DNA of 64,000 bases from Alphaproteobacteria bacterium (lineage in GTDB: Bacteria; Pseudomonadota; Alphaproteobacteria; Bin95). The stretch lies in NCBI GenBank assembly GCA_020638555.1, contig JACKII010000006.1, positions 186,001-250,000 of the forward strand, given 5' to 3'. This document shows, piece by piece, positions 15,485-24,285 of this stretch; position 1 is the first letter of the stretch, and each line of letters starts with the position of its first letter. The translations under genes were made by a program, and so were the position numbers. The notes beneath the pieces were generated by a model that saw only the letters and a list, made by a program, of their open reading frames with translations, had not been told where the DNA came from and did not search any database.

Positions 15485-17454
15485 GGCCCCGCCTCCGACG
15501 GCAGCGGTTGGCCGCTCCGGCTCATGATTTCGCGCACTTCGCTCCCCGAAACCTCGAATTCGTCGTGGTCGATGAAACTGCGCTGCACGACCAGGACGAG
15601 GATGCCGACAAACCCCAGAGCGAGCAGCCACCACATGTGCCACACCGCGCCGAATCCGATGAGAAACGCCAGCCCGCCGATGAACAGGCCGGTCGGCGTC
15701 TGGCGAGGCAACTGGATGGACTCCACCGGGCCGTAGTCCAGCCCACCATTCGCCTTGGCATGCGTCAGCGCATCCAGGGAGTGGACAATCGGGATCCGGG
15801 CAAAATTGAACTCCGGCGGCGGCGATGGGATAGACCATTCCAGCGTGCGGCCATCCCACGGATCGCCGTCTTGATCGCGCAACGCCTCGCGCTGGCGGAT
15901 GCTGACCAGCAATTGCATCACGATCGAGAAGATTCCGAATGCGATGCAGCATGCGCCGATGAAGGCAACGATCAGCAACGGCTCGAAGCGGGGATCCGGA
16001 ATGTTGGCGACCCGCCGCGGCAACCCCATCATGCCCAGCACATAGAGCGGCATGAAGGCCAGGATGAAGCCGATGAACCAGCCCCAGAACGAGGCCTTGC
16101 CCCAGCCGGCATGTAGCCGGAAGCCCATGGCCTTCGGGAACCAGTAGTAATAGCCGGCCAGATATCCGAACAGCACGCCCGGAATGATCATGTTGTGGAA
16201 ATGGGCCACCAGAAAGGTCGTGTTGTGCAGGTTGTAGTCCAGCGGAACGATGGCATGCATCACCCCGGTGGCGCCGCCGATGACAAACAGGATCATGAAT
16301 CCCAGCAACCAGTATATCGGCACCTCGAATTCGATCCGGCCCTTGTACATGGTGAAAAGCCAGTTGAAGACTTTCAAACCGGTCGGGATGCCGATGATCA
16401 TGGTCGCGATGCCGAACGCCGCATTCACCGTCGCGCTTGAGCCCATGGTGAAGAAGTGATGCAACCACACCAGCATCGACAGCACGGTGATAACGGCCGT
16501 CGCGTAGACCATGTCGCGATAGCCATAGAGCGCCTTGCGCGAAAACGTCGACGCCACTTCGGAGAAAATGCCGAAGGCCGGCAAGACCAGAATATAAACC
16601 TCTGGATGACCCCACATCCACAACAGGTTGGCATAGTTCATGAAATTGCCGCCCATGTCCGCCGTGAAGAAATGCATGCCGAAAATTCGGTCGAGCATCA
16701 GCAGTGCGGTGACCACGGTCAGGGGCGGAAATGACAGCAGAATGACGGCGCTGGTGCAGGCCATGGTCCAGATGAACATCGGCAATCGCATCAATGTCAT
16801 GCCCGGCGCTCGTCGACGGATGATGGTGACGAGGAAGTTGATGCCGGTCAGGGTCGAACCCCAGCCGGAAATGAACACGGCCCACAGCCAATAGTCGACG
16901 CCGGTGCCCGGACTCCGTTCGATCCCGGCGAAGGGCGGGTAGCCCGTCCAGCCGGCCGCCGAGAATTCGCCCAGCACCAGGGAAATCAACACCAGCCCTG
17001 CCCCGGCCGCGGTCAGCCAAAAGCTGAGCGCGTTCAAAAAGGGAAAGGCGACGTCGCGCGCGCCGATCTGCTGCGGAATAATGATATTCGCCAGGCCCGA
17101 CATGAACGGCATGGCCACAAAGAAAATCATGATCGTGCCATGGGCGCTGAAGACCTGCTGGAAATGGTCCCCCTCCAGATAGCCGTTTCCCGTGACCGAC
17201 AGCATTTGTTGCAGTCGCATCATGATCGCGTCCGCGAAGCCGCGCAGCAGCAACACGATCGCCAGGACCACGTACATGATGCCGATTTTCTTATGATCCA
17301 CGGTCGTCAGGTAGTTCTTCCAGAGCCAACCCCAGAGACGGAAATAGGTGATCAACGCCAAGACGATCGCACCGGCCAGAACCGTTACCGCCGCGCCGCC
17401 GAACGCGACCGGGCTATAAAACGGAAGCGCGTTGTAATCCAATCGCCCCAACAT
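15481..17454 (-). CDS. cyoB: cytochrome o ubiquinol oxidase subunit I
   Basis: 657 residues, the heme-copper catalytic subunit with about 15 membrane helices. The heme and Cu-B ligands can be seen in SAHGTIMIFFVAMPF, WMWGHPEVYIL (His and the cross-linked Tyr), VWLHHFFTMG and VAHFHNMIIPG. The enzyme oxidises ubiquinol, reduces oxygen to water and pumps protons. It is 36 bases downstream of cyoA and overlaps cyoC, so the operon is cyoABCD on the - strand. Confidence 0.97.
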   Translation of the reverse strand: MLGRLDYNALPFYSPVAFGGAAVTVLAGAIVLALITYFRLWGWLWKNYLTTVDHKKIGIMYVVLAIVLLLRGFADAIMMRLQQMLSVTGNGYLEGDHFQQVFSAHGTIMIFFVAMPFMSGLANIIIPQQIGARDVAFPFLNALSFWLTAAGAGLVLISLVLGEFSAAGWTGYPPFAGIERSPGTGVDYWLWAVFISGWGSTLTGINFLVTIIRRRAPGMTLMRLPMFIWTMACTSAVILLSFPPLTVVTALLMLDRIFGMHFFTADMGGNFMNYANLLWMWGHPEVYILVLPAFGIFSEVASTFSRKALYGYRDMVYATAVITVLSMLVWLHHFFTMGSSATVNAAFGIATMIIGIPTGLKVFNWLFTMYKGRIEFEVPIYWLLGFMILFVIGGATGVMHAIVPLDYNLHNTTFLVAHFHNMIIPGVLFGYLAGYYYWFPKAMGFRLHAGWGKASFWGWFIGFILAFMPLYVLGMMGLPRRVANIPDPRFEPLLIVAFIGACCIAFGIFSIVMQLLVSIRQREALRDQDGDPWDGRTLEWSIPSPPPEFNFARIPIVHSLDALTHAKANGGLDYGPVESIQLPRQTPTGLFIGGLAFLIGFGAVWHMWWLLALGFVGILVLVVQRSFIDHDEFEVSGSEVREIMSRSGQPLPSEAGP

Positions 17455-17490
17455 CTTACCGCCTCCTTGCCATCCGCCTGTGAGACATGG

Positions 17491-18510
17491 TCATTGCCCC
17501 CCGCCTTGCGGGGATGGTCTGCCACCGTCGGCAGCCACTGCCGCCGGGCCGGACAGGTGGCCGGCATCGAACTGCGCCTTGGTCGGCAGTTCGCGCATGA
17601 TGTATTGCGGTGTGTATTTTTGCACCACACGCGCGAACAATCCGGGCCGGACGGCCGCAAAATGCGTGACGGGATTGTTCGTGGACCGCTGCACCAGGCG
17701 GTCATAGGCGGCGCGGTCGAGCAGCGCCTCCTTCTTGCCGGCAGCGCCCTTCCCGCTTTTGACGTCGTCGATCCAGGACCGAAACGCATTTGCCGGCATG
17801 ATTCTGGTTGTGAAGCGCTGATACTCGAACCCGGGGCCGGAATACATCGCATTCGAGCCTTGCAATTCCGCAGCGGTCTTCGAGTAAAAGTTCGCGCGCG
17901 ATTCCATGCCGGGCATGGTGTAGATCTGGCTGATCAAGCCCGGGACGAAAATCGACGTCATCATCGGGTCCGCCGTCATCCGCAGTGTCACGGGCCGGCC
18001 CGCCGGGGCCACCAATTCGTTGACGGTTGCCACGCCCTCGTCCGGATAAACGAACAGCCATTTGTAATCGAGGCTGATGGCCTGGATCTCGTACGGCGCT
18101 CCCGCCACGACGGGTCGATACGGGTCGAGCCGGTGGGTGTAAACCCATGTCAAGCCGCCCAGAATCGCAATCGTGAACAGCGGGACAAACACGGTGATCT
18201 TGTTGATGACCGGGTGTTCGACGAAGTTGGGATCGTAGTCGCGCCCGTTGTTTGCCGCGCGATAGCGCCACGCGAACCACAGTGTTGCGATCATGACCGG
18301 TACGATGATGATCAACATCACGGTGACCGACAGGAAGAACAGGTTGGCTTCCGCCTCGCCAACCGCGCCGACCGGGTTGAGCAAGGGGATGGGGGCGAGC
18401 GAACACCCGCTCAGCAGCGGCAAAAGAGCGAACGGCACCGCGTGCCTGGCCACTGTCGAACAGCCGCCGGATTGCGGTTTGCATTGTTGCGGAGCCGTTG
18501 TCTTCCGCAT
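17491..18510 (-). CDS. cyoA: cytochrome o ubiquinol oxidase subunit II
   Basis: 339 residues. An N-terminal signal ends in a lipobox (LLSGC), so this is a lipoprotein. Two membrane helices follow, then a periplasmic cupredoxin-like domain (YKWLFVYPDEGVATVNELV, MTSIFVPGLISQIYTMPGM) that lacks the Cu-A ligands, as expected for a quinol rather than cytochrome c oxidase. The C-terminal region (PNAFRSWI-like, ARVVQKYTPQYI) fits CyoA. It is the first gene of the operon; its promoter should lie in 18511-18824. Confidence 0.94.
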   Translation of the reverse strand: MRKTTAPQQCKPQSGGCSTVARHAVPFALLPLLSGCSLAPIPLLNPVGAVGEAEANLFFLSVTVMLIIIVPVMIATLWFAWRYRAANNGRDYDPNFVEHPVINKITVFVPLFTIAILGGLTWVYTHRLDPYRPVVAGAPYEIQAISLDYKWLFVYPDEGVATVNELVAPAGRPVTLRMTADPMMTSIFVPGLISQIYTMPGMESRANFYSKTAAELQGSNAMYSGPGFEYQRFTTRIMPANAFRSWIDDVKSGKGAAGKKEALLDRAAYDRLVQRSTNNPVTHFAAVRPGLFARVVQKYTPQYIMRELPTKAQFDAGHLSGPAAVAADGGRPSPQGGGQ

Positions 18511-18824
18511 CGGAATGCCCTCGTGTCATGGCCGGAATGACCGTCATGGGTGGCAGGCAACCGTTCGGGATCCGCCGGACCGCGTCCGTTCGAGCCACAG
18601 GATCGAGAATGCGCTAATTGGGTAGCGATTGTCAAAGAGAGAATTCCCATCGGATCGGCCCCCCATTGGCAGGCCGATGTTCGGGGGGGCCCGGGATCGA
18701 GGGTTCCTGGCACGGCAAAACGCTGCGCCATTGGGAGGTTCCGCTGGCGGCAGGTGTCGGAACCGTGTAGGCAAATTGCGATGCCGATCGCATCACTCGC
18801 AACCGCGATCTCTCGGTGGAGAAG
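18511..18824. promoter_or_regulatory. divergent intergenic region between cyoA and the cytochrome c gene
   Basis: About 310 bases without a convincing gene, lying between the starts of two divergent respiratory genes, so both promoters should be here. I see no clear FNR or ArcA box and give no exact promoter. G-rich and C-rich runs occur near 18680-18695. Confidence 0.4.
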
Positions 18825-19205
18825 ATGACCCACGCAAATCGCAAAATCTGGAATGGCCGCGGTTCGGCCATGAAGGCCGGCCTCCTGGCGCTGGCGCTTG
18901 TCACGTGCGCCTGCGAAAGCCGGGAGGAAGCCCGGGCGGACGACGGGGGAACGCGGGAACTGGGCGCCGGCCGGATGCTGGCCCGGGAACGGTGCGGCGC
19001 TTGTCATGCGGTGGACAAGGAAACCGCCGTCAGCCCGCACGGCAAGGCGCCGCCGTTTGCGGAGATCGTGAAACAATACCCGCCGGAACAGCTCAGCGAG
19101 GCCCTGTCCGAAGGCATCATGGTCGGCCACGAGGACATGCCGGAGTTCCAGTTCTCCGACGAGGAAGTGGACCGGTTGATCGTTTACCTGAAATCCCTGG
19201 AATAG
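18825..19205 (+). CDS. small c-type cytochrome
   Basis: 126 residues from ATG 18825, which has GGTGGAG six bases upstream; a GTG at 18816 and an ATG at 18870 are alternatives. A basic start and hydrophobic stretch (AGLLALALVTCAC) act as export signal, perhaps with a lipobox-like cysteine. The single heme site is CGACH at about residues 57-61, and Met in GHEDMPEF (about 105) is the likely sixth heme ligand. It is a class I monoheme cytochrome c of the periplasm. It is divergent from cyoABCD, which does not itself use cytochrome c, so its partner is unknown. Confidence 0.85.
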   Translation: MTHANRKIWNGRGSAMKAGLLALALVTCACESREEARADDGGTRELGAGRMLARERCGACHAVDKETAVSPHGKAPPFAEIVKQYPPEQLSEALSEGIMVGHEDMPEFQFSDEEVDRLIVYLKSLE

Positions 19206-19245
19206 ACCGCGCGCCCGGGCCGCAACCCACAGCTATGCCGGGCCT

Positions 19246-20412
19246 TCAGAGCAATGCCAGCGTCTGTCCCGCGATCACGCGTTCCTCGTCGGTCGCAATG
19301 GCAAAGGCCTCGGCCCGGCTGTCGGCGGTCGTCAATCGGGGCCCGCCCTGCGCGTTCGCGGCCGCGTCCAGGGAGAAGCCCAGCCAGGCGAGCTTGGCCA
19401 AAACGCCGGCGCGGATCGCCGGTTGGTGCTCGCCGATGCCGGCCGTGAACACCATGCCGTCGAGCCCGCCCAGGGTGCCGGCCAGCGCGCAGGTCTGTTT
19501 GGCGATCTGGTGAATGTAGACGTCGATGGCGTATTTCGCCCGCGGCTCCGGGCTTTCCATCAGCGTGCGCATGTCGCTGCTGACGCCGGAAAGGCCCTTC
19601 AGCCCGCTGTCCTTGTAAATCAGGTCGGTGACCTGTGGGACGGACAGGCCGTCATGCTCCATCAGGTAGAGCAGCACGCCGGGGTCGATCTGGCCGGTGC
19701 GGGTCCCCATGGGCAGGCCGTCCAGGGCGGTGAAGCCCATGGTCGTGTCGACGCTGCGGCACCCGTCCATCGCGCACATGCTGGAGCCGTTGCCGAGATG
19801 GGCCACCACCACCTTGCCGGCGGCCAGGCGCGGCGAGTGCCTCGGCAACTGGCTCGCAATAAAGTCGTAGCTGAGCCCGTGAAAGCCATAGCGGCGCACG
19901 CCCGCCTCGTAATAGCGGTAGGGCAAGGCGAAGGTGTTCACCACCGCTGAGTGGCCGCGGTGGAACGCCGTGTCGAAACAGGCGACCTGGGGCAGGTTCG
20001 GGCGCGCCGCGCGGATCGCCCGGATCGGCGCCAGATTCACCGGCTGGTGCAGCGGCGCCAGCGGGATGAAGGTGGCGAGCGTCTCCAGCATCGCATCGTC
20101 GATCCGCACCGGCTCGGCATAGAGCGGGCCGCCATGGACGACGCGGTGGCCGCAGGCCAGCAAGCGGGCGCTGCCCAGATGATGGTCGATCCAGTCCAGC
20201 ACCCAGGCGGTGGCCCCGTCGGGATGGATGTCCGGGCGCTCGTCGGCGATGGCGCTGCCGTCCGGGGCGGTGGCGTGAAAGTGCGGCGCCGTCCGCACCT
20301 CTTCCAGCAGCCCGTGCCACGCCAGAACCAGGTCCTGGCCCGATATGCGGTAGAGCGCGAGCTTTATGCTGGAAGAGCCTGCATTCAAAACCAAAATGGC
20401 ATCATCAGGCAT
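19246..20412 (-). CDS. ackA: acetate kinase
   Basis: 388 residues of the acetate/propionate/butyrate kinase family (ASKHA fold), making ATP and acetate from acetyl phosphate or the reverse. The signature LVLNAGSSSIKLALY is at residues 6-20. HLGNGSSMCAM and GFTALDGLPMGTRTGQIDPG are also typical, and VFTAGIGEHQPAIR lies near the C-terminus. It starts 3 bases after the pta-type gene, so the two form one unit converting acyl-CoA to the free acid with ATP formation. Preference for acetate over propionate or butyrate cannot be read from sequence. Confidence 0.93.
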   Translation of the reverse strand: MPDDAILVLNAGSSSIKLALYRISGQDLVLAWHGLLEEVRTAPHFHATAPDGSAIADERPDIHPDGATAWVLDWIDHHLGSARLLACGHRVVHGGPLYAEPVRIDDAMLETLATFIPLAPLHQPVNLAPIRAIRAARPNLPQVACFDTAFHRGHSAVVNTFALPYRYYEAGVRRYGFHGLSYDFIASQLPRHSPRLAAGKVVVAHLGNGSSMCAMDGCRSVDTTMGFTALDGLPMGTRTGQIDPGVLLYLMEHDGLSVPQVTDLIYKDSGLKGLSGVSSDMRTLMESPEPRAKYAIDVYIHQIAKQTCALAGTLGGLDGMVFTAGIGEHQPAIRAGVLAKLAWLGFSLDAAANAQGGPRLTTADSRAEAFAIATDEERVIAGQTLALL

Positions 20413-20415
20413 GGC

Positions 20416-21351
20416 TCAATCCTCCGCCGCGGCGTCGCGCAGGCCCTGGCGGGCGGCAGCGAAGATCGCGGCCACGGCGCAGGAGGCCAGCCGCGCCGGC
20501 ACGCTATCCGCCCGGCTGGTCAGGATGATCGGCACCCGCGCACCCACGACCAGGCCGGCCGCGTCGGCATTGGCGAGGAAGGTCAATTGTTTCGCCAGCA
20601 TGTTGCCGGCTTCCAGGTCCGGGGCCAGCAGGATATCGACGTCTCCCGCAACCTCCGAGCGGATGTGCTTGATTTCCGCCGCTTCCTTGCTGATGGCATT
20701 GTCGAAGGCCAACGGTCCGTCCAGCAGGCCGCCGGTGATCTGGCCCCGATCCGCCATCTTGCAGAGCGCCGCCGCCTCCACGGTGGATGGCAGCTTGGGG
20801 GTCACCGTCTCCACCGCGGACAGAATGCCGACCTTGGGCGTGGCGATGCCCAGCGCCTGGGCCAGCTCGATCGCGTTCTGGCAGATGTCGCGCTTGTCTT
20901 CCAGCGTCGGGTAGATGTTGATCGCCGCGTCCGTGACCATCAGCAGCTTCGGATAGGTCGGGACATGCATGACATAGACATGGCTCAGGCGCCGGTCGGT
21001 GCGCAGGCCGGTTGCCTTTTGCGTCACCTCGTGCATGAGTTCGTCGGTGTGCAGCGAGCCCTTCATCAGCACGCTCGCCGTTCCCTCCCGCACCAGGGCG
21101 ACGGCTTTCTCCGCCGCGGCGTGGCTGTGCTTGGTCGGGATCAGTTCGTAGGGCGAGAGGTCGAGGCCCTCCGCCTCCGCCACCGCGCGGATTTTGTGCT
21201 CCGGGCCGACCAGGATCGGCCGCAGCAGCCCTGCCTCTGCGGCGTCGACCGCGCCCGACAGCGAAACCGCGTCGCAGGGATGGGCAACAGCCGTTGGCAT
21301 GGGTGGCAGGTCGGCGCACTTGGCGTGCAAATCGTCGAAGAACTGCGACAT
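20416..21351 (-). CDS. phosphate acetyltransferase (short Ptb/Pta type)
   Basis: 311 residues of the phosphate acetyl/butyryltransferase family without the extra N-terminal domains of E. coli Pta. Conserved segments are LRPILVGPEHKIRAVAE, VLMKGSLHTDELMHEV, ITGGLLDGPLAFDNAIS and VDILLAPDLEAGNMLAKQL. It exchanges CoA and phosphate on an acyl group, feeding the kinase directly downstream. Close relatives are annotated phosphate acetyltransferase, but phosphate butyryltransferase is a fair alternative. Promoter sequences may include the tandem repeats at 21388-21446, about 40 bases before its start. Confidence 0.88.
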   Translation of the reverse strand: MSQFFDDLHAKCADLPPMPTAVAHPCDAVSLSGAVDAAEAGLLRPILVGPEHKIRAVAEAEGLDLSPYELIPTKHSHAAAEKAVALVREGTASVLMKGSLHTDELMHEVTQKATGLRTDRRLSHVYVMHVPTYPKLLMVTDAAINIYPTLEDKRDICQNAIELAQALGIATPKVGILSAVETVTPKLPSTVEAAALCKMADRGQITGGLLDGPLAFDNAISKEAAEIKHIRSEVAGDVDILLAPDLEAGNMLAKQLTFLANADAAGLVVGARVPIILTSRADSVPARLASCAVAAIFAAARQGLRDAAAED

Positions 21352-21387
21352 GAACGGGAATCTCCCCTGCCCGGTTCGGGACGACGG

Positions 21388-21446
21388 GCAGCCTAGCGGG
21401 GGGCAGCCTAGCGGGGGGCAGCCTAGCGGGGGGCAGCCTAGCCGGA
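21388..21446. repeat. 16-bp tandem repeat, about 3.6 copies
   Basis: The unit GCAGCCTAGCGGGGGG occurs at 21388-21403, 21404-21419 and 21420-21435, plus a partial copy to about 21446. It lies between the divergent pta-type and MBL-hydrolase genes, close to the pta start. Confidence 0.9.
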
Positions 21447-21607
21447 AAGGTCGGCAGGGCGATGACCTAAATCAATCCCCTGCCCGCTCCGTCGGCCCCG
21501 CCGTCCCGCCCGTGTCGCGTCCGCCCGGAGCGAGGGCCTTGACTTCGGCAGCGGGCCGTGCCGCTTTTTGGAATGAAATTGCGAATGATCCTCAGGAGAC
21601 ACGCCGC

Positions 21608-22519
21608 ATGGCCGTCATCCCTTTCAACAAAGACTTCCCCTACGAGACCGGGGAGGTCGTAACCCTGACCCCGCGCATCCGCCGGGTCACCTGCCCCAAC
21701 CCCAGCTCGTTCACCTTCCATGGCACCAACACCTATATCCTGGGCCACGGCAAGGTGGGCATCGTCGATCCCGGCCCGGCCGAGAAGGCGCACACCGACC
21801 GGCTGCGCGAGGTGCTGGCGGAAAACGGCGAGACCGTCTCGCACATCCTGGTGACGCACACCCACCGCGATCACTCGCCGGGCGTGGCGCTGATGAAGGA
21901 ATGGACGGACGCGCCCACCTATGGCTATGGCCCGCACGGCGTCGGCGCGCGGCGCAACTGGCCGTTTGCCGGGCCGGAGGGCGGCGACACCTCGTTCGTT
22001 CCGGACATCCGGCTCGCCGACGGCGAAATCCTGAAGGGCGACGGCTGGACGGTCGAGGCGATCTTCACGCCGGGCCATATTTCCAACCATCTCTGCTATG
22101 TCGTGAAGGAAGATGACGTCATCCTGACCGGCGACCACCTGATGGGCTGGTCCACCAGCATCGTCTCGCCGCCGGACGGCGATATGAGCCACTACATGGC
22201 CAGCCTGCGCAAGATGCTGGCCCGGCCGGAGCACACCTATTATCCGGGCCATGGCGGGCCGATCACCGACCCCAAGGCCTTTGTCGAGAGCTTCATCGAA
22301 CACCGGGGCGAGCGCGAGCAGCAGATTATCGACTGCCTGGCGCATCACCCGCAGCACATCCCGGAAATGGTGAAGGAAATCTACATCAACACGCCGGAGC
22401 AACTGCACCGGGCCGCCGGCCGCAGCGTGCTGAGCCATCTGCTGCACATGGTGGAGGAAGGCCGCGTCGTCAGCCCCGACGACCCGCCCGGTCCGGACAG
22501 CCTCTACCGCCTGCCCTGA
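21608..22519 (+). CDS. metallo-beta-lactamase-fold hydrolase (LACTB2/glyoxalase II-like)
   Basis: 303 residues. The metal site THTHRDHSPG (HxHxDH) is near residue 85. Further ligands are in FTPGHISNHLCY, LTGDHLMGW and YYPGHGGP. The C-terminal third (about 220-300) is a winged-helix-like tail (QQIIDCLAHHPQHIPEMVKEIY, HLLHMVEEGRV) as in LACTB2-type proteins, which hydrolyse thioesters or act as RNases. ATG 21608 follows AGGAG by about 9 bases; a longer frame upstream is G+C-rich non-coding sequence with the tandem repeats. Substrate unknown. Confidence 0.88.
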   Translation: MAVIPFNKDFPYETGEVVTLTPRIRRVTCPNPSSFTFHGTNTYILGHGKVGIVDPGPAEKAHTDRLREVLAENGETVSHILVTHTHRDHSPGVALMKEWTDAPTYGYGPHGVGARRNWPFAGPEGGDTSFVPDIRLADGEILKGDGWTVEAIFTPGHISNHLCYVVKEDDVILTGDHLMGWSTSIVSPPDGDMSHYMASLRKMLARPEHTYYPGHGGPITDPKAFVESFIEHRGEREQQIIDCLAHHPQHIPEMVKEIYINTPEQLHRAAGRSVLSHLLHMVEEGRVVSPDDPPGPDSLYRLP

Positions 22520-22530
22520 CCGCCTGCCCC

Positions 22531-22610
22531 GACGGGCGCCTTTCCCGACGGGCGCCTTTCCTGACGGGCGCCTTTCCCGACGGGCGCCTTTCCTGACGGG
22601 CGCCCTTCCG
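22531..22610. repeat. 16-bp tandem repeat, five copies
   Basis: GACGGGCGCCTTTCCY repeats at 22531, 22547, 22563 and 22579, with a fifth diverged copy at 22595-22610. It starts 12 bases after the MBL-hydrolase stop. The unit contains the palindrome GGCGCC. Its length equals that of the unrelated repeat on the other side of the gene. Confidence 0.9.
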
Positions 22611-22665
22611 CACCCGCCACCCTTGCGGATACCCCGGCCCCTGCCCCGGGACTCGCAATGGTGGC

Positions 22666-22705
22666 GGGTGTTTGTGTATGTAGGGCCATCCGTTAACAAA
22701 CACCC
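22666..22705. repeat. 10-bp inverted repeat upstream of enoyl-CoA hydratase
   Basis: GGGTGTTTGT (22666-22675) and ACAAACACCC (22696-22705) are perfect inverted copies separated by 20 bases, 27 bases before the ATG at 22733. It could be a regulator site or a leader hairpin. No T-run follows, so it is not an obvious terminator. Confidence 0.5.
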
Positions 22706-22732
22706 TCTCAAACACAACCAAAGGCGTCTCCC

Positions 22733-23536
22733 ATGGCTCAAGACCTGATGCTCTACGAGAAGCAAGGTCGGATCGTCACGATCACGATCAACCGTCCGGA
22801 AATCCGCAACTCCATCTCCGCCTATGACATGCTGGACGCGTTCGAGGCGGCGTTCGAGAAAGCCGCCAAGGATCACGAGGTCTCGTGCATCATTCTGACC
22901 GGCGCCGGCTCGGCGTTTTCGTCCGGCGGCGACGTGAAGGGCTTTGCCGAGACGGCGGCCGAGAACCAGGCTTTCCCCAACGGCACCCGCCACTGGTACC
23001 GCGAGGGCATCCAGCGCATCCCGCTCTGCCTCGACAAGGTGGAAATCCCGATCATCGCCGCGGTCAACGGCCCGGCCATCGGCGCCGGCTGCGACCTGGC
23101 CATGATGTGCGACATCCGCATTGCCAGCGACAAGGCGCTGATGGGCGAGGTGTTCGTCAATCTGGGCATCATCCCCGGCGACGGCGGCGCCTGGTATCTG
23201 CCCCGGATCGTCGGCCGCGCCAAGGCGTTCGAGATGGCCTTTACCGGCGACGTGCTGAAGGCGGACGAATGCCTGGAAGTGGGCCTGGTGCACAAGGTCG
23301 TGCCCCATGACGGCCTGATGGGCGCGTGCATGGACATGGCGAAGAAGATCGCCGCCAAGCCGCCGGAGGCGCTGCGCATGACCAAGCGGCTGCTGAAAGA
23401 GAGCGAGAGCCAGTCGCTCGCCACGTCGCTGGAAATGGCGGCCGGCTTCCAGGCGCTGGCCCAGTCCACCAAGGACCATGAGGAAGCCGCCCTCGCCTTT
23501 GTCGAAAAGCGCAAGCCGGTCTTCACCGGGCGCTAG
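22733..23536 (+). CDS. enoyl-CoA hydratase/isomerase family protein
   Basis: 267 residues of the crotonase superfamily. The oxyanion-hole segments are FSSGGDVKGFAE (about 62-75) and GPAIGAGCDLAMMCDIRIA (about 110-128), with VNLGIIPGDGGAWYLP before the usual active-site region. The C-terminal helices (PPEALRMTKRLLKESES) are typical. It probably hydrates or isomerises an enoyl-CoA in fatty or aromatic acid breakdown. The two acidic residues of true hydratases are not clearly placed, so the exact reaction is open. It leads a + strand group with the secreted protein, acyl-CoA dehydrogenase and monooxygenase genes. Confidence 0.88.
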   Translation: MAQDLMLYEKQGRIVTITINRPEIRNSISAYDMLDAFEAAFEKAAKDHEVSCIILTGAGSAFSSGGDVKGFAETAAENQAFPNGTRHWYREGIQRIPLCLDKVEIPIIAAVNGPAIGAGCDLAMMCDIRIASDKALMGEVFVNLGIIPGDGGAWYLPRIVGRAKAFEMAFTGDVLKADECLEVGLVHKVVPHDGLMGACMDMAKKIAAKPPEALRMTKRLLKESESQSLATSLEMAAGFQALAQSTKDHEEAALAFVEKRKPVFTGR

Positions 23537-23652
23537 GGCGATACGGCACAGGCGCGTCGGATAGCAATGACAAGGCGGACGCTATCCCGATAGTGTCGAA
23601 CCTCGGGGTCGATCCGATCACCGAGCGTCTGACTGCCATTGGGAGCAAGCCC

Positions 23653-24219
23653 ATGAAACGCCTGTCCTTGGTTCTTGTCGCCGCCGCGATGATGGCGGCG
23701 GCAACCCGTCCTGCCGCGGCCGAAAACCCGGTTGCCACGCACGAACACACCGCGACGATGACCGCGGAAGTCCGTGCCATCGACCAGAAGACCCGCGAAG
23801 TCGTGCTGCGCGACGAAAACGGGAATTACGTGACGGTGGTTGCCAGCCCGGATGTTCGCAATTTCGAACGGGTCAAGGTCGGCGACCACCTCACGGTCGC
23901 CTATTACGAATCGGTGGCCGCCCATCTCGCGGATGCGGGCAGTGCCGACGCGCCGGCCGGCGCCACGGTGGTCGAACGGGCCGGCAAGGGCGAGATGCCG
24001 GCCATGGTCACGGCAGAGGCGGTCAACATGGTGGTCGAGTTCATCCACTATGACCCCGACAGCCAGATCGCGACCTACATCAACCCGGACGGCAAGCCCG
24101 ACAGCGTGTTCGTCAACCCCGATATGGCCCAATTTGCGGCGAGCCTGAAAAAGGGCGACAAGGTCGATGTCACCGTGACCCGCGCCGTGGCGGTTTCGAT
24201 GGAACCGTCTTTGGACTAG
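23653..24219 (+). CDS. exported hypothetical protein
   Basis: 188 residues from ATG 23653, preceded by GGGAG; the frame opens earlier but the signal peptide starts here. MKRLSLVLVAAAMMAAATRP and a following AAA-EN site form a clear Sec signal. The mature part is beta-rich (TAEVRAIDQKTREVVLRDEN, VKVGDHLTVAYYES, KKGDKVDVTVTRAVAVSM), resembling periplasmic small-barrel proteins with repeated GDxVxV strands. It is probably a periplasmic protein of unknown function. Spacing to its neighbours (over 60 bases each side) suggests its own promoter. Confidence 0.75.
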   Translation: MKRLSLVLVAAAMMAAATRPAAAENPVATHEHTATMTAEVRAIDQKTREVVLRDENGNYVTVVASPDVRNFERVKVGDHLTVAYYESVAAHLADAGSADAPAGATVVERAGKGEMPAMVTAEAVNMVVEFIHYDPDSQIATYINPDGKPDSVFVNPDMAQFAASLKKGDKVDVTVTRAVAVSMEPSLD

Positions 24220-24285
24220 ACTGCCCCTCACTTGGCCCCCGCCAGCCCGCGGGGGCATCCATTGCCCATCAGAGTTCGGATTCCC

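Noticed and set aside
14882..17020. 712-residue frame extending cyoC
   Set aside because: The extension overlaps cyoB out of frame; the ATGA overlap at 15481-15484 marks the true cyoC start.
22531..22610. Possible CRISPR or coding repeats
   Set aside because: Tandem 16-bp units without spacers; reading frames through them are low-complexity and lie between genes.
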